Shown one piece after another: positions 18,401-26,606 of a stretch of DNA of 64,000 bases (within the stretch, counting starts at the first letter, position 1; every line of letters starts with the position of its first letter). This DNA is from Shewanella sp. SR44-3 (GTDB taxonomy: Bacteria; Pseudomonadota; Gammaproteobacteria; Enterobacterales; Shewanellaceae), in the NCBI RefSeq assembly GCF_014163735.1, contig NZ_JACJDV010000014.1:1-64000 (forward strand). Direction: 5' to 3'. Position numbers and translations under genes: made by a program. Under the pieces are notes generated by a model, which searched no databases, had not been told where the DNA came from, and saw nothing but the letters and a program-made list of their open reading frames with translations.

Positions 18401-19831
18401 GAAACCACATTTTTAATGTCCCTGACTATCGATGCCATCAAGGATGAATTAGGGCAATTTAGTCACTATGTGGGCATTTTTTCTGATATCACCCGCCGCA
18501 AGCTACAAGAAGAAGAGCTTAGAAAACTCACCAACAATGACATATTAACCGGCCTTGCTAACCGCTCCAGCTTGCAAGTCACCTTAAGTAATCTCGTCAA
18601 AAAAGACATACATCACACCTTGATGGTATTAGATCTTGATAACTTCAAGCGCATCAATGATTCATTAGGTCATCAAATCGGAGATAGCCTAATTATTAAG
18701 GTTGCTGAGCGCATTCAGACGACGATTCCTTCTCATGCTAGTTTATATCGCCTCGGTGGTGATGAATTTGCCATATTACTGGATAAAAACCCTGATATTG
18801 CATCTAGCGCTGCGATTGCGGGAAGTATCATAGAGAGCCTTAAGTCCCCATTCACAATTGAGTCTGAGCAACTCGTTGTGGGCTTAAGCATAGGCATAGT
18901 CTTATATCCTGAAGATGAGCAGAATGAACAGGCGCTACTCAGAAAAGCCGATATCGCCATGTATCATGCTAAATCTGGCGGCGGTAATCGATACCAATTC
19001 TATGCTGAATCACTCAATCAAAACGTGTTAAGGCAACTTGAAGTCGAAAACCTTATTCGCCAAGGGTTAAAAGATGATTTATTCGAAGTGTACTATCAGG
19101 CAAAAGTGGACCTGAAGCAAAACAGAATCACCGGCATGGAAGCATTAGTGAGGCTTAACCATCCAGAATTGGGGATCATTGCCCCAAATGAGTTTATTCC
19201 CCTAGCTGAGGAAAGTGGTCTCATCATAGAGATAGGCGATATTGTCCTTAGAAAAGCCTGCACGGCAGCTCAAAAATGGCGCCAACAAGGCATATTCAAC
19301 GGCCGTATCGCCGTCAATTTATCGTCAAAACAATTTGCTCTACCAAATCTTGTACAAGGTATCGAGTCAATATTACGTCAAACCCAGTTGCCTGCAGCAA
19401 ACCTAGAGCTAGAAATAACCGAAGGCACTGTCATTAAAAATCCAGAAAGCGCCATAAAAGTTATGCAGCAACTTGCAAAAATGGGCATCTGCCTAGCACT
19501 GGATGATTTCGGTACTGGTTACTCATCACTGTCTTACTTAAAGCGTTTTCCTATTCATAGGCTTAAAGTTGATAAAAGCTTTGTTGATGATATCGACAAG
19601 TCAGACATGGATTTAAAAATGGTCGACTCTATTATCACTATCGCCCATAACATGGGGCTAACAGTGGTAGGTGAAGGAGTTGAACAAGCCGCTCAGCTTT
19701 CTATTTTAAAAGCATTAAATTGTGAAGAGGTTCAAGGGTATATTTTTAGCAAGCCGGTGCCAGAAACCGATTTCACCCAATTGTTAGTCACTGACTCAAA
19801 TAAAGATAAACAAGAAGATAATAACAAATAA
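15476..19831 (+). CDS. Beta-propeller (Reg_prop)-PAS-GGDEF-EAL cyclic-di-GMP protein
   Basis: This is a 1451-residue membrane sensor. Order: signal peptide (1-28); periplasmic seven-bladed-type propeller with two-component-propeller repeats such as MVEDRFGYIWIGTLNGLNRFDG (about 60-640); Y_Y_Y-like domain (about 655-735); one membrane helix near 742-760; two PAS domains (about 775-1015); GGDEF with an intact motif at 1094-1098; EAL with E1222-A-L, NLSSKQF, ELEITE and DDFGTGYS intact. The residues where an RxxD inhibitory site would sit are not RxxD. Both catalytic domains look active, so the net direction is unknown. The sensor half is much richer in A/T than the C-terminal half. The start ATG lacks a strong ribosome site. 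Confidence 0.9.
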   Translation: MPISRFLAIFTVFFCSYMVIYPSSVLAFGAQTASTNLSDINSRVEPPTKKQLVNKDNRFKIKLNYDSYNIAEGVSQSRVNSMVEDRFGYIWIGTLNGLNRFDGTNFEHFFADDSNGLPSSFIRSLLIDGEGNLLVGTDAGLVVYNNDTEKFYPFYVNNEKLTSPIWSLSLSKDKVFIGMNNKILIQPGGEIKNEQLKEVKKVISIAETIYIRNYDGEIFSYKNNILKLFEKNSLDMVDTEKKLIIALNNGLYESSLNSKKHLSNNVYYNFSKRTSDNELISIHNGEIITPESEESQGVLSDNPKEFGGSLIKEVSESTLITKTNEGFLQIKKNSNLVRKIHGIDENIWSMAKSSDGDSIFIADDNEKIKIFNRNMQLKGEVDVGASFGPKLVITFKGALYTASSNGLYITNLVTYENKKISSLHVTALTLSDNEDLIIAGTIDGEILKILNQEVIQTLSSKDDSPIYDILYDNGNMWIASQSGLMKISKASRKKIFSSDLVTSIKKYKNKLYVGTRTALLSIDEISNETKEIHAGNKAIYAIHIKDDHLSASSNSEIIILNIETQKKHILQVNNGAQTDYNIQSMLDINENIIFGGVDGLSILNTHEIMKHLNQEKAPSVLLSSFSLFNIVKKGSSPQLKTSISSSKQVNLKFSDYPFSFKFIVPGKTFDEVEFYYQMQGLSNNWLPAKEVNSATYTNLSHGEYLFNVYAVDKLTGKQGPTKSIKVIITPPWWLSLEAKFVYALLTFLFVSALLKTMVRRREVQKQIALSEERLKLSLWGSGDEMWDWDIESGKIYRSNIWGTLEFPQDGQRSGQVDGESNIHPQDQERVKFALNQHFNGMAEHFEVTYRVRNRSNEWLWILDRAKIVERDNNERPLRMTGTIKDINNIKQTEEQLRLFARAIENISEGMFILDANHQFVEVNAACCELLQRTKLSFHGERLSFTLYPESFSIQIRSLIAQQGYWSGEIEALKADETTFLMSLTIDAIKDELGQFSHYVGIFSDITRRKLQEEELRKLTNNDILTGLANRSSLQVTLSNLVKKDIHHTLMVLDLDNFKRINDSLGHQIGDSLIIKVAERIQTTIPSHASLYRLGGDEFAILLDKNPDIASSAAIAGSIIESLKSPFTIESEQLVVGLSIGIVLYPEDEQNEQALLRKADIAMYHAKSGGGNRYQFYAESLNQNVLRQLEVENLIRQGLKDDLFEVYYQAKVDLKQNRITGMEALVRLNHPELGIIAPNEFIPLAEESGLIIEIGDIVLRKACTAAQKWRQQGIFNGRIAVNLSSKQFALPNLVQGIESILRQTQLPAANLELEITEGTVIKNPESAIKVMQQLAKMGICLALDDFGTGYSSLSYLKRFPIHRLKVDKSFVDDIDKSDMDLKMVDSIITIAHNMGLTVVGEGVEQAAQLSILKALNCEEVQGYIFSKPVPETDFTQLLVTDSNKDKQEDNNK

Positions 19832-19850
19832 TTATATAAAACATACAAGT

Positions 19851-19866
19851 TGGCATAATATCTGCA
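19851..19866 (+). promoter_or_regulatory. Sigma-54 (RpoN) type -24/-12 promoter
   Basis: TGGCATAATATCTGCA has GG (19852-19853) and GC (19864-19865) with the canonical 10 nt between them, close to the TGGCAC-N5-TTGCA consensus. Transcription would start near 19877, about 50 nt before the first of two small peptide genes. No activator site was identified. Confidence 0.6.
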
Positions 19867-19927
19867 AATCTCAATTCAGTAGTCAAAAAATAAATATAAC
19901 CTGAACCCTGAGTAGAGAGATAAAGAA

Positions 19928-20110
19928 ATGATCAAAGGACTAATTACACTTGCAATACTGGCCACAGTTTCAAATTCTGGTTTAAATATGGATATCCCCT
20001 CACAGATAACACAAGGTTTATCACCTCAAGTAACACTGAATACAGTAAAAGATATTACTGTTGCGGGAATACCATGGGTAAAATGTACAACCAACCAACT
20101 CACGGCTTAA
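19928..20110 (+). CDS. Small peptide of 60 residues, unrecognised
   Basis: I do not recognise it. The product has a hydrophobic N-terminus (MIKGLITLAILATVSNSG) that could be a short signal or membrane anchor, then a Thr/Val-rich part with a single Cys (WVKCTTN). GAGAGATAAAG just upstream is a reasonable ribosome site. It is the first gene after a sigma-54-type promoter and lies 14 nt before a second small gene, with a terminator after both. This layout favours a real small operon, but coding is unproven. Confidence 0.55.
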   Translation: MIKGLITLAILATVSNSGLNMDIPSQITQGLSPQVTLNTVKDITVAGIPWVKCTTNQLTA

Positions 20111-20124
20111 GGGAGAACGGATAT

Positions 20125-20241
20125 ATGTTAAATTCCCTGCTTAAAACACTTGGTTTTTATAAGCCTGCTCGTAAAAAAGTTAAATTACCTCAGGGCTTAG
20201 AGCATTTAGAAGTGATCCAGGCTAAAGCTTGGTGGCACTAA
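20125..20241 (+). CDS. Small basic peptide of 38 residues, unrecognised
   Basis: The frame runs from ATG at 20125 to TAA at 20241, with GGGAGAA as a strong ribosome site 8 nt upstream. The peptide begins MLNSLLKTLGFYKPARKK, has a central basic stretch and ends AKAWWH. It is too short for most gene finders. It is followed at once by a strong terminator and shares the sigma-54-type promoter with the gene at 19928. Its function is unknown. Confidence 0.55.
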   Translation: MLNSLLKTLGFYKPARKKVKLPQGLEHLEVIQAKAWWH

Positions 20242-20257
20242 ATAAGTCACTTGTTAA

Positions 20258-20286
20258 TAAAAAAGGAGCTTAAGCTCCTTTTTTAT
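20258..20286 (+). terminator. Rho-independent terminator of the two-peptide operon
   Basis: A perfect AAAAGGAGCTT / AAGCTCCTTTT palindrome followed by TTTTTATT lies 17 nt after the 20241 stop. It ends the small-peptide unit and may also serve the minus-strand gene at 20304-20504. Confidence 0.85.
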
Positions 20287-20303
20287 TGCGGGGGGTATTC
20301 AAA

Positions 20304-20504
20304 CTAGCAAATAAACCTTCCCTTTGAGCCTAAACTTGCACGCTTTATCGCTAAGCGTTTGTGGGTCATAAACAGTGGGTAGATTGCCGGCCCTAGAAAG
20401 CAGCTAAACAGACTCCAGCGCTTAACACCTAGTCCGTGTTTAAAGGCACTTCGGCCGCAGAAAATGGCCGACACCAGCCAAAGGGGAATAATTAGAAATA
20501 TCAC
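20304..20504 (-). CDS. Small membrane protein, hypothetical
   Basis: The 66-residue product has two hydrophobic stretches (MIFLIIPLWLVSAIFCG at the start and WSLFSCFLGPAIYPLFM in the middle) separated by a basic, glycine-containing segment, and a basic tail. It is probably a two-helix inner-membrane protein. No known family is recognised. It converges on the two-peptide operon and shares its terminator region. Confidence 0.55.
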   Translation of the reverse strand: MIFLIIPLWLVSAIFCGRSAFKHGLGVKRWSLFSCFLGPAIYPLFMTHKRLAIKRASLGSKGRFIC

Positions 20505-20880
20505 TGTGACCTCATACTTCAGTAAACATCATTTCATTGTCATTTATTCTTCGCTTAACCTAAGTCAACCTCAACGTTTGATGACAAATAGTTATAAAAC
20601 AGACACTTACACCGAAAGCTGCGTTATTCCTTTACACGAAAAGACTTGCAATAGGCTAGCTATTGACACGTAAATTCGCCTTATTTTCAGCGCAACGTTC
20701 AAGTTTGAATGTAAGATATTGAATTTTATGACAATTCACTACCGTTTATCCATCTCTTAACCCGACTGGAGGTTAAATAGCAGCGAAAGCTGTATTTTAG
20801 CGGCGTCACTATACCTAAAATAAGCTTAAAAATCGAGCGCTAACAGACTTTATAAAACGGCAACCATTTTCCTTAAGAAT
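20505..20880. other. Gene-free interval before the fadJ terminator
   Basis: No convincing gene, RNA or repeat is seen. The only open frame (20464-20673, plus) runs antisense over the start of the 20304-20504 gene and lacks a ribosome site. The promoter of the 20304-20504 gene should lie in its left part. Confidence 0.4.
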
Positions 20881-20881
20881 A

Positions 20882-20912
20882 AAAAAACGGCATATTAATG
20901 CCGTTTTTTTTA
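20882..20912 (-). terminator. Rho-independent terminator after fadIJ
   Basis: An AAAACGGCAT / ATGCCGTTTT hairpin with A and T runs on both sides lies about 90 nt beyond the fadJ stop. It is a strong, probably bidirectional terminator. Confidence 0.85.
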
Positions 20913-21003
20913 AGCTTATTTTCGACGTTTTCTTAACCGCCATTCAAGCTAAGCAATAACTTAGTTACTTACATTAGTTACTTACATTAGTTAATTACAT
21001 TAG

Positions 21004-23130
21004 CTACTTAGTGTAAAAAGTCTCGCCGCTTTCTGCCATGGTTTTAAGTTTCTCGCTTGGGGCGAAACGCTCACCATGAAGCTTCTGATAATGCTCTAAT
21101 CTTGCCACCATATGTGCAGCCCCAAGGCTGTCCATATAACGGAATGGGCCACCCAAGAAAGGCGGGAAGCCGATCCCGAAGATAGCGCCGATATCACCAT
21201 CCCGTGGCGAAGCAATAATGCCTTCTTCTAAACAGCGCACCGCTTCATTGAGCATTTGAATGCTACAACGCTCGCTGATTTCTTTGCCGTCTTTATTAGA
21301 TGCATTAATGATCCCAAGCACGCCGTAAATAGACTCATCAACCAATTTAGCTTTCTTGGCTTTAGGGCCGTATTGGTAGAAACCTTTGCCATTTTTGCGG
21401 CCTTTACGGTCATCATTTAATAGCTTGGCAAATGCACTCGGTGCTTGGAAACGCTCACCTAATTCTTTTTCTAGAATGGGGGATATTTTAGCGCCCACAT
21501 CGATGCCCACTTCATCAAGCAAGGTCATAGGCCCAACTGGGAAGCCAAACTTAACCAATGACTTATCTAAGTGTTCGATTCGCTGACCTTCCAGTAACAG
21601 CTGCGCCGCTTCATTCATGTAAAGCGCTAAAATACGGTTCACATAAAAGCCTGCGCCATCTTTTACTACGATAGGCGTCTTGCCTTGCTTGCGGGCAAAA
21701 GCCACAGTGGTGGCGATAGTTTGCGCCGAGGTTTTCTCATGGGCAATCACTTCAACTAACGGCATTTTCTCAACCGGTGAGAAGTAATGCAGACCAATGA
21801 CGTTTTCAGGACGCGCGGCGGCCGCAGCGATTTGACCAATAGGTAAAGACGAAGTGTTTGAAGCAAAAATGGTATGTTCACCACATTCACGCTCTACATC
21901 TTTAACCATCTGATGCTTAAGAGCTAAATCCTCAAATACTGCTTCAACCACGATATCGGCATCTTTAACGCCTTTATATTCAGTGGTTGTGGTCATCAAA
22001 GCCATTAAACCATCACGGGCAGATGGCGTCATATGACGGCGCTTAACGCCCTTATCCAATAATTTATAAGCATAAGCTAAGGCATTACTCAGGCCTTTAT
22101 CATTGATGTCTTTAACGCGAGCTGGGATCTTGGCTTTAGTGGTAGTAACAGATGCGATACCGCCGCCCATCAAGCCGCCACCTAACACTACGGCTTTACG
22201 CACTTTACGTGGTTCGACGCCGTCGACTCCTGTCTCTTTTTTCATTTCAGTGGTGGCAAAAAACAAACTGCGCAGCGCCGCTGACTCTGATGACATCACT
22301 AAAGTTGAAAAATGCGTGGCCTCAACTTCAAGGCCTTTTACCATGCCTTTGTTTAATCCTTGACGCACGCAGTCAATAATTTTCCCAGGTGCTGGATAAT
22401 TACCCTGAGTTTTCTTCTCAACTTGCTTGCGCGCCTGATCGAAAATAATATCGCGGCTAAAGCTGGTTGACTCTAACACTTTATTAATGAAGCTTTTCTT
22501 CACTGGCGCAGCCGTTTTTTTGCCTTTTTTAGCTAAATTAACCGCGGTTTCAAGCAAGATACTGTTTGGCACCACATCATTAACTAAACCCATTTTCAAA
22601 GCTTGCTTAGGGCGCACTTGTTTACCCGTTAGCATCAAATCAAGCGCTGTGGTTATGCCAACAAGGCGCGGTAGACGCTGAGTGCCGCCGCCCCCTGGCA
22701 GTAAGCCAAGTTGTACTTCTGGGACCCCAAGCATAGTTTTAGCATCATCACTACACACGCGTAAATGACACGCCAGCGCAAGCTCTAAACCGCCGCCAAG
22801 GCAAGCACCATTGATGGCTGCAACCACAGGGATGCTTAACCCTTCAAGCTCGGCAAACACTTGATGACCTTGCTGTGATAAGGCTTTGGCAGCATCGCTG
22901 CTGATGCAAGCATCCAACATGCTGATATCGGCGCCAGCAACAAATGAGTCTGCTTTACCCGAAATAACCACTAGGCCTTTAATGCTAGAGTCTGATTTTA
23001 TCTCAGCTAATACTGTGCTTATCTCTGGGCCAAATTCGGCTTTGAGGGTGTTCATGGTTTCGCCTGGGACGTCCATGGTCAACACCGCGATGCCGTCATC
23101 GCGGCGGGCTAAATTAAATGTCTTTTCCAT
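21004..23130 (-). CDS. fadJ: Fatty acid oxidation complex alpha subunit FadJ
   Basis: FadJ carries enoyl-CoA hydratase and 3-hydroxyacyl-CoA dehydrogenase activities for beta-oxidation. The N-terminal crotonase domain (1-190) has the oxyanion-hole segments SFVAGADISML and GACLGGGLELALACH. The NAD-binding domain begins VVLGGGLMGGGIASV near 320, followed by the dehydrogenase C-terminal domains (IGLHYFSPVEKMPLVEVI, GFYVNRIL). The 708 residues match FadJ. FadI lies 5 nt upstream, the gene order of the anaerobic-type fadIJ operon rather than fadBA. Confidence 0.95.
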   Translation of the reverse strand: MEKTFNLARRDDGIAVLTMDVPGETMNTLKAEFGPEISTVLAEIKSDSSIKGLVVISGKADSFVAGADISMLDACISSDAAKALSQQGHQVFAELEGLSIPVVAAINGACLGGGLELALACHLRVCSDDAKTMLGVPEVQLGLLPGGGGTQRLPRLVGITTALDLMLTGKQVRPKQALKMGLVNDVVPNSILLETAVNLAKKGKKTAAPVKKSFINKVLESTSFSRDIIFDQARKQVEKKTQGNYPAPGKIIDCVRQGLNKGMVKGLEVEATHFSTLVMSSESAALRSLFFATTEMKKETGVDGVEPRKVRKAVVLGGGLMGGGIASVTTTKAKIPARVKDINDKGLSNALAYAYKLLDKGVKRRHMTPSARDGLMALMTTTTEYKGVKDADIVVEAVFEDLALKHQMVKDVERECGEHTIFASNTSSLPIGQIAAAAARPENVIGLHYFSPVEKMPLVEVIAHEKTSAQTIATTVAFARKQGKTPIVVKDGAGFYVNRILALYMNEAAQLLLEGQRIEHLDKSLVKFGFPVGPMTLLDEVGIDVGAKISPILEKELGERFQAPSAFAKLLNDDRKGRKNGKGFYQYGPKAKKAKLVDESIYGVLGIINASNKDGKEISERCSIQMLNEAVRCLEEGIIASPRDGDIGAIFGIGFPPFLGGPFRYMDSLGAAHMVARLEHYQKLHGERFAPSEKLKTMAESGETFYTK

Positions 23131-23135
23131 TAGGC

Positions 23136-24446
23136 TTACTCCACTTCAACTATCATTGCTGCGCCTAAACCACCAGCCGCACAGGCTGTGGCTAAACCAG
23201 TACCACCGCCGCGGCGTTTAAGTTCACGACACACTTGGGTGATAAGACGGGTACCGGTAGCTGCAAAGGGGTGACCGTAAGCGAGCGAGCCGCCTAGGAC
23301 GTTAAATTTGCTCATGTCGATGTCACCAATGGCGCGATTACGGCCAAGTTTCTCTTCGGCAAACTTTTTCGAGCCAAACATTTGCATGTTAGCTAAGGTT
23401 TGCGCGGCAAACGCTTCGTGCATTTCAATCAGGGTTAAGTCTTCAAGCTCCATACCCGCACGCTTAAGCGCTAAAGGTGTGGCATAAGATGGGCCCATCA
23501 ACATGTCTTGCCAAACGTCAATGGCAGTAAAGGCATAACTCTTGATATAGCCAATGGGCTGGTAACCTAGCGCTTTAGCACGACCTTCACTCATCAATAT
23601 GATGGCTGATGCACCGTCGGTAAGCGGGGTACTGTTTGCCGCAGTCACGCTGCCGTGCTTGCGATCAAACGCTGGACGCAGCTTAGCGTAAGACTCAAGC
23701 ACTGAGTTTTCACGAATGTTGTTATCGCGGTCAATAAACTGCTTATAAGGGGCAACGTGGGCCGTCATCACTTCATCACGAAGATGGCCAGAATTCCATG
23801 TTTCTGTGGCTAGCGTGTGCGAGCGATGCGCTAATGCATCTTGATCTGCGCGGCTAATGCCGTAAGTTTTAGCCATTTGCTCAGCGGTTTGCCCCATAGA
23901 AAGACCGGTTGAGTATTCGGCAACCGCTGGCGGTACTGGCATTAAATCTTTTAGGCCAAGGCGGCGCATAATGGCAAACTTTTGCCCCATGGTACGGGCT
24001 TTATTCAAATCCACCAAAGCGTGAGCTAATTTCTTAGACACAGTAATAGGCAATACAGATGAAGAATCCGCGCCACCAGCAATACCGATTTCCACGTTAC
24101 CAGTCATAATAGATTCAGCCACGTTAACCGCTGACTGGAAGCTAGTCGCACAGGCGCGGGTGACACTGTAAGCATCCGTTGACACATTCATGCCAGTGCC
24201 AAGGACAATTTCGCGGGCAATGTTAGGCGCCGCAGGCATCAATACCACTTGGCCATAGACCAACTGCTCAATGAGTTTAGGGTCAAGTTCAGAGCGAGAA
24301 ATCAGCTCATTAACCACCATTTTACCCATATCTAAGGCCGACACACCGTGAAAGGCTGTCGCTTGTTTAGCAAACGGCGTTCTAAGGCCGGCAACAATCG
24401 CGATCCGTTCGCCGCGAGCATTCTTTACCTGTTGTCTGTCACTCAT
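23136..24446 (-). CDS. fadI: Acetyl-CoA C-acyltransferase FadI (3-ketoacyl-CoA thiolase)
   Basis: This thiolase cleaves 3-ketoacyl-CoA to acetyl-CoA and a shortened acyl-CoA, and is the beta subunit of the FadIJ complex. The nucleophile Cys is in [13 protein letters not shown], the active-site His in [15 protein letters not shown] and [14 protein letters not shown], and the second Cys in [13 protein letters not shown]. The 436 residues match FadI rather than the shorter FadA. The ATG at 24446 has AAGAAGGTG upstream. FadR-like and PsrA-like palindromes lie in its promoter region. Confidence 0.95.
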   Translation of the reverse strand: MSDRQQVKNARGERIAIVAGLRTPFAKQATAFHGVSALDMGKMVVNELISRSELDPKLIEQLVYGQVVLMPAAPNIAREIVLGTGMNVSTDAYSVTRACATSFQSAVNVAESIMTGNVEIGIAGGADSSSVLPITVSKKLAHALVDLNKARTMGQKFAIMRRLGLKDLMPVPPAVAEYSTGLSMGQTAEQMAKTYGISRADQDALAHRSHTLATETWNSGHLRDEVMTAHVAPYKQFIDRDNNIRENSVLESYAKLRPAFDRKHGSVTAANSTPLTDGASAIILMSEGRAKALGYQPIGYIKSYAFTAIDVWQDMLMGPSYATPLALKRAGMELEDLTLIEMHEAFAAQTLANMQMFGSKKFAEEKLGRNRAIGDIDMSKFNVLGGSLAYGHPFAATGTRLITQVCRELKRRGGGTGLATACAAGGLGAAMIVEVE

Positions 24447-24518
24447 TTGTCACCTTCTTTATTATTTTGAAAACCCCATATTGAGGCTTAAACTGACATA
24501 TCCATTACAGCCAACCAT

Positions 24519-24533
24519 TCTGGTCTGACCATA
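24519..24533. promoter_or_regulatory. FadR-like palindrome upstream of fadI
   Basis: TCTGGTCTGACCATA contains the palindrome TGGTC-T-GACCA, very close to the core of the E. coli FadR operator. It lies about 75-85 nt upstream of the fadI start. FadR represses beta-oxidation genes in enteric bacteria, so acyl-CoA-responsive repression is plausible here. Whether this organism uses FadR is not shown. Confidence 0.55.
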
Positions 24534-24572
24534 CAAGTGTGATCTGATTCTAACTTTTAATTGACAAGTTTT

Positions 24573-24584
24573 AAACACCCGTTT
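24573..24584. promoter_or_regulatory. PsrA-like box upstream of fadI
   Basis: AAAC-ACCC-GTTT fits the inverted half-sites AAAC-N4-GTTT described for the TetR-family fatty-acid regulator PsrA. PsrA controls beta-oxidation in several gammaproteobacteria. The motif is short, so chance is possible. Confidence 0.35.
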
Positions 24585-24691
24585 ATTTGATAAAAGTTAA
24601 TTTGTGTTAATCCTACTAGCCAAAGTGCCATAAAATTCATTAACATGGGCCAAATAACCGTGAACAAACACTAAATAAACTGAGTATCATC

Positions 24692-25648
24692 ATGCCTTTG
24701 AGTCGATTTCATTCATTAAGAGCCTATTTAGACAATGTTATTTTAGGACAAACCGTCCTAACGGAAAATTTACTTATCGCCTTAATTGCCGATGGTCATC
24801 TATTAGTAGAAGGGCCGCCAGGACTTGCTAAGACTCGTGCAGTTAAGGCCTTGTGTGATGGCGTAGAGGGGGATTTTCATCGCATCCAGTTCACCCCTGA
24901 CTTACTGCCCGCTGATTTAACTGGCACAGATATCTATCGCGCCCAAACAGGCACCTTCGAATTTGAAGCCGGCCCCATCTTCCATAATCTGATTTTGGCT
25001 GATGAAATTAACCGTGCTCCAGCTAAAGTGCAGTCTGCATTATTAGAGGCCATGGCCGAAGGCCAAGTGACTGTGGGTAAAACCAGTTACCCTTTGCCTA
25101 AACTGTTTCTTGTGATGGCAACCCAAAACCCACTGGAAAACGAAGGCACTTATCCCCTGCCTGAAGCCCAGCTCGACCGCTTCTTAATGCACATTAATCT
25201 TGACTACCCAAGCGGTGAGACTGAAAAACAGATTTTGCGTCAATCACGTCAAGAAGCCATTACTCATACTTTGCCGACCACGGAACCTGTGGCACAGGCC
25301 GATGTGTTTGCCGCAAGGGATCAAGCTATGGGTCTTTATCTTGCTGAGCCGCTTGAGGATTACATTGTAGAAATTGTGATGGCGACCCGCGAGCCTGCGC
25401 GCTACAGCGCCGAATTAGCCAAATGGCTTGAATACGGCGTTAGCCCAAGGGCCACTATAGCGTTAGAGCGCTGCGCCCGCGCCCGTGCTTGGCTGCATAA
25501 TCGTGACTTTGTCTCCCCAGAAGACATTCAAGCTGTGGCCCCAAATGTACTGCGCCATAGATTACTGCTCAGCTATCAAGCCCAAGCCGAAGGGGTGACT
25601 CCAGACAGGGTTATCAACCATATCCTAAGCCAAGTTGCCGTGCCTTAA
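24692..25648 (+). CDS. MoxR-family AAA+ ATPase
   Basis: This is a chaperone-like ATPase of 318 residues. Walker A is GPPGLAKTRAV (about 45-55), Walker B ILADEINRAPAKVQSALLEAM (about 105-125), sensor VMATQNPLENEGTYPLPEAQLDRF, and an arginine-rich C-terminal lid. MoxR proteins act with von Willebrand factor A (VWA) proteins, and five Bat-type genes follow. It is probably the first gene of the operon. The ATG at 24692 has only a weak ribosome site. Confidence 0.92.
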   Translation: MPLSRFHSLRAYLDNVILGQTVLTENLLIALIADGHLLVEGPPGLAKTRAVKALCDGVEGDFHRIQFTPDLLPADLTGTDIYRAQTGTFEFEAGPIFHNLILADEINRAPAKVQSALLEAMAEGQVTVGKTSYPLPKLFLVMATQNPLENEGTYPLPEAQLDRFLMHINLDYPSGETEKQILRQSRQEAITHTLPTTEPVAQADVFAARDQAMGLYLAEPLEDYIVEIVMATREPARYSAELAKWLEYGVSPRATIALERCARARAWLHNRDFVSPEDIQAVAPNVLRHRLLLSYQAQAEGVTPDRVINHILSQVAVP

Positions 25649-25670
25649 TCGGCTTGAGAACCAGTAAGAC

Positions 25671-26606
25671 ATGAGTTTATTGCCCCCACAATTACCTTTA
25701 TTTAGCGATGGCGTGAATCTTTGCCAGCAAGAGTTACTTGCCTGTCAAAATATTGCCCGCGCTATTCCTGAACGCCATGCACGGGCCAGCGCTGCGCTTT
25801 CAGGCCACAGAAATAGCAGCATCAAAGGTCGCGGCATGGAATTTGCCGAAGTGCGTCAATATCAAAATAGCGATGATGTGCGTACCATAGATTGGCGGGT
25901 CACAGCCCGCACTGGGGTTGCACACACTAAACTCTTTATTGAAGAGCGTGAACGGCCCATTTTGCTACTGCTGGATTTAAGCCACAGCCTATATTTTGGC
26001 TCTAGCTTGTTACTTCAGTCAGTGCAAGCGGCGCACCTTGCAGCAACGCTGGGCTGGAGTGCTATCAATCATGGCGATAGGCTGGGCGCCTTGATTGCTA
26101 GCGAAACAGAGCATCTTGAACTTAAACCTCGAAGCCGCAGGCAAGGTATTTTACAGCTAACGTCAGCCTTGATGTCGCTGCATCAGAGGCAACTCACTCA
26201 AATTGACAACCTAGCCCAAGATCCACAACATATGCTCAGAGCCTGTCAGCGGCTGCAACGTATTGCAAAACCTGGCAGCTTAATTTGGATCATCACAGAT
26301 GGTCAACATATGTCTGAAGACTGCCTTGGCCCTTTAAGTGAATTATCTCGCCACTGTGATATAGGTGCGTTTGTGATAACCGATCCCCTAAGGGAAGGAA
26401 AGCTTGCCCTGCCTAAACATTTCTCTTTGCCCGTCCGCGAGGGCAAGCAACAATTAGAGCTTAATCGACACAGCTATGAGATTTGGCTTAAGCAGCAGCA
26501 ATCTCAGCAACAGGCTTTTAGCCAACTGATGAAAAAAATCAAAGTCGAGCCTAGATTTATCGACGCTAGTCAGCCCTTAAGTTCGCAATTGGATAAATTA
26601 CGTTAG
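25671..26606 (+). CDS. DUF58 domain protein (Bat operon)
   Basis: The 311-residue protein has the DUF58 signature GRGMEFAEVRQYQNSDDVRTIDW-like block around 60-85 and a VWA-like fold after it (LLLLDLSHSLYFGS). DUF58 genes almost always sit next to MoxR. It is thought to be part of a MoxR-VWA assembly, and its precise role is unknown. It ends TAG directly before the ATG of the next gene, indicating translational coupling. Confidence 0.88.
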   Translation: MSLLPPQLPLFSDGVNLCQQELLACQNIARAIPERHARASAALSGHRNSSIKGRGMEFAEVRQYQNSDDVRTIDWRVTARTGVAHTKLFIEERERPILLLLDLSHSLYFGSSLLLQSVQAAHLAATLGWSAINHGDRLGALIASETEHLELKPRSRRQGILQLTSALMSLHQRQLTQIDNLAQDPQHMLRACQRLQRIAKPGSLIWIITDGQHMSEDCLGPLSELSRHCDIGAFVITDPLREGKLALPKHFSLPVREGKQQLELNRHSYEIWLKQQQSQQQAFSQLMKKIKVEPRFIDASQPLSSQLDKLR

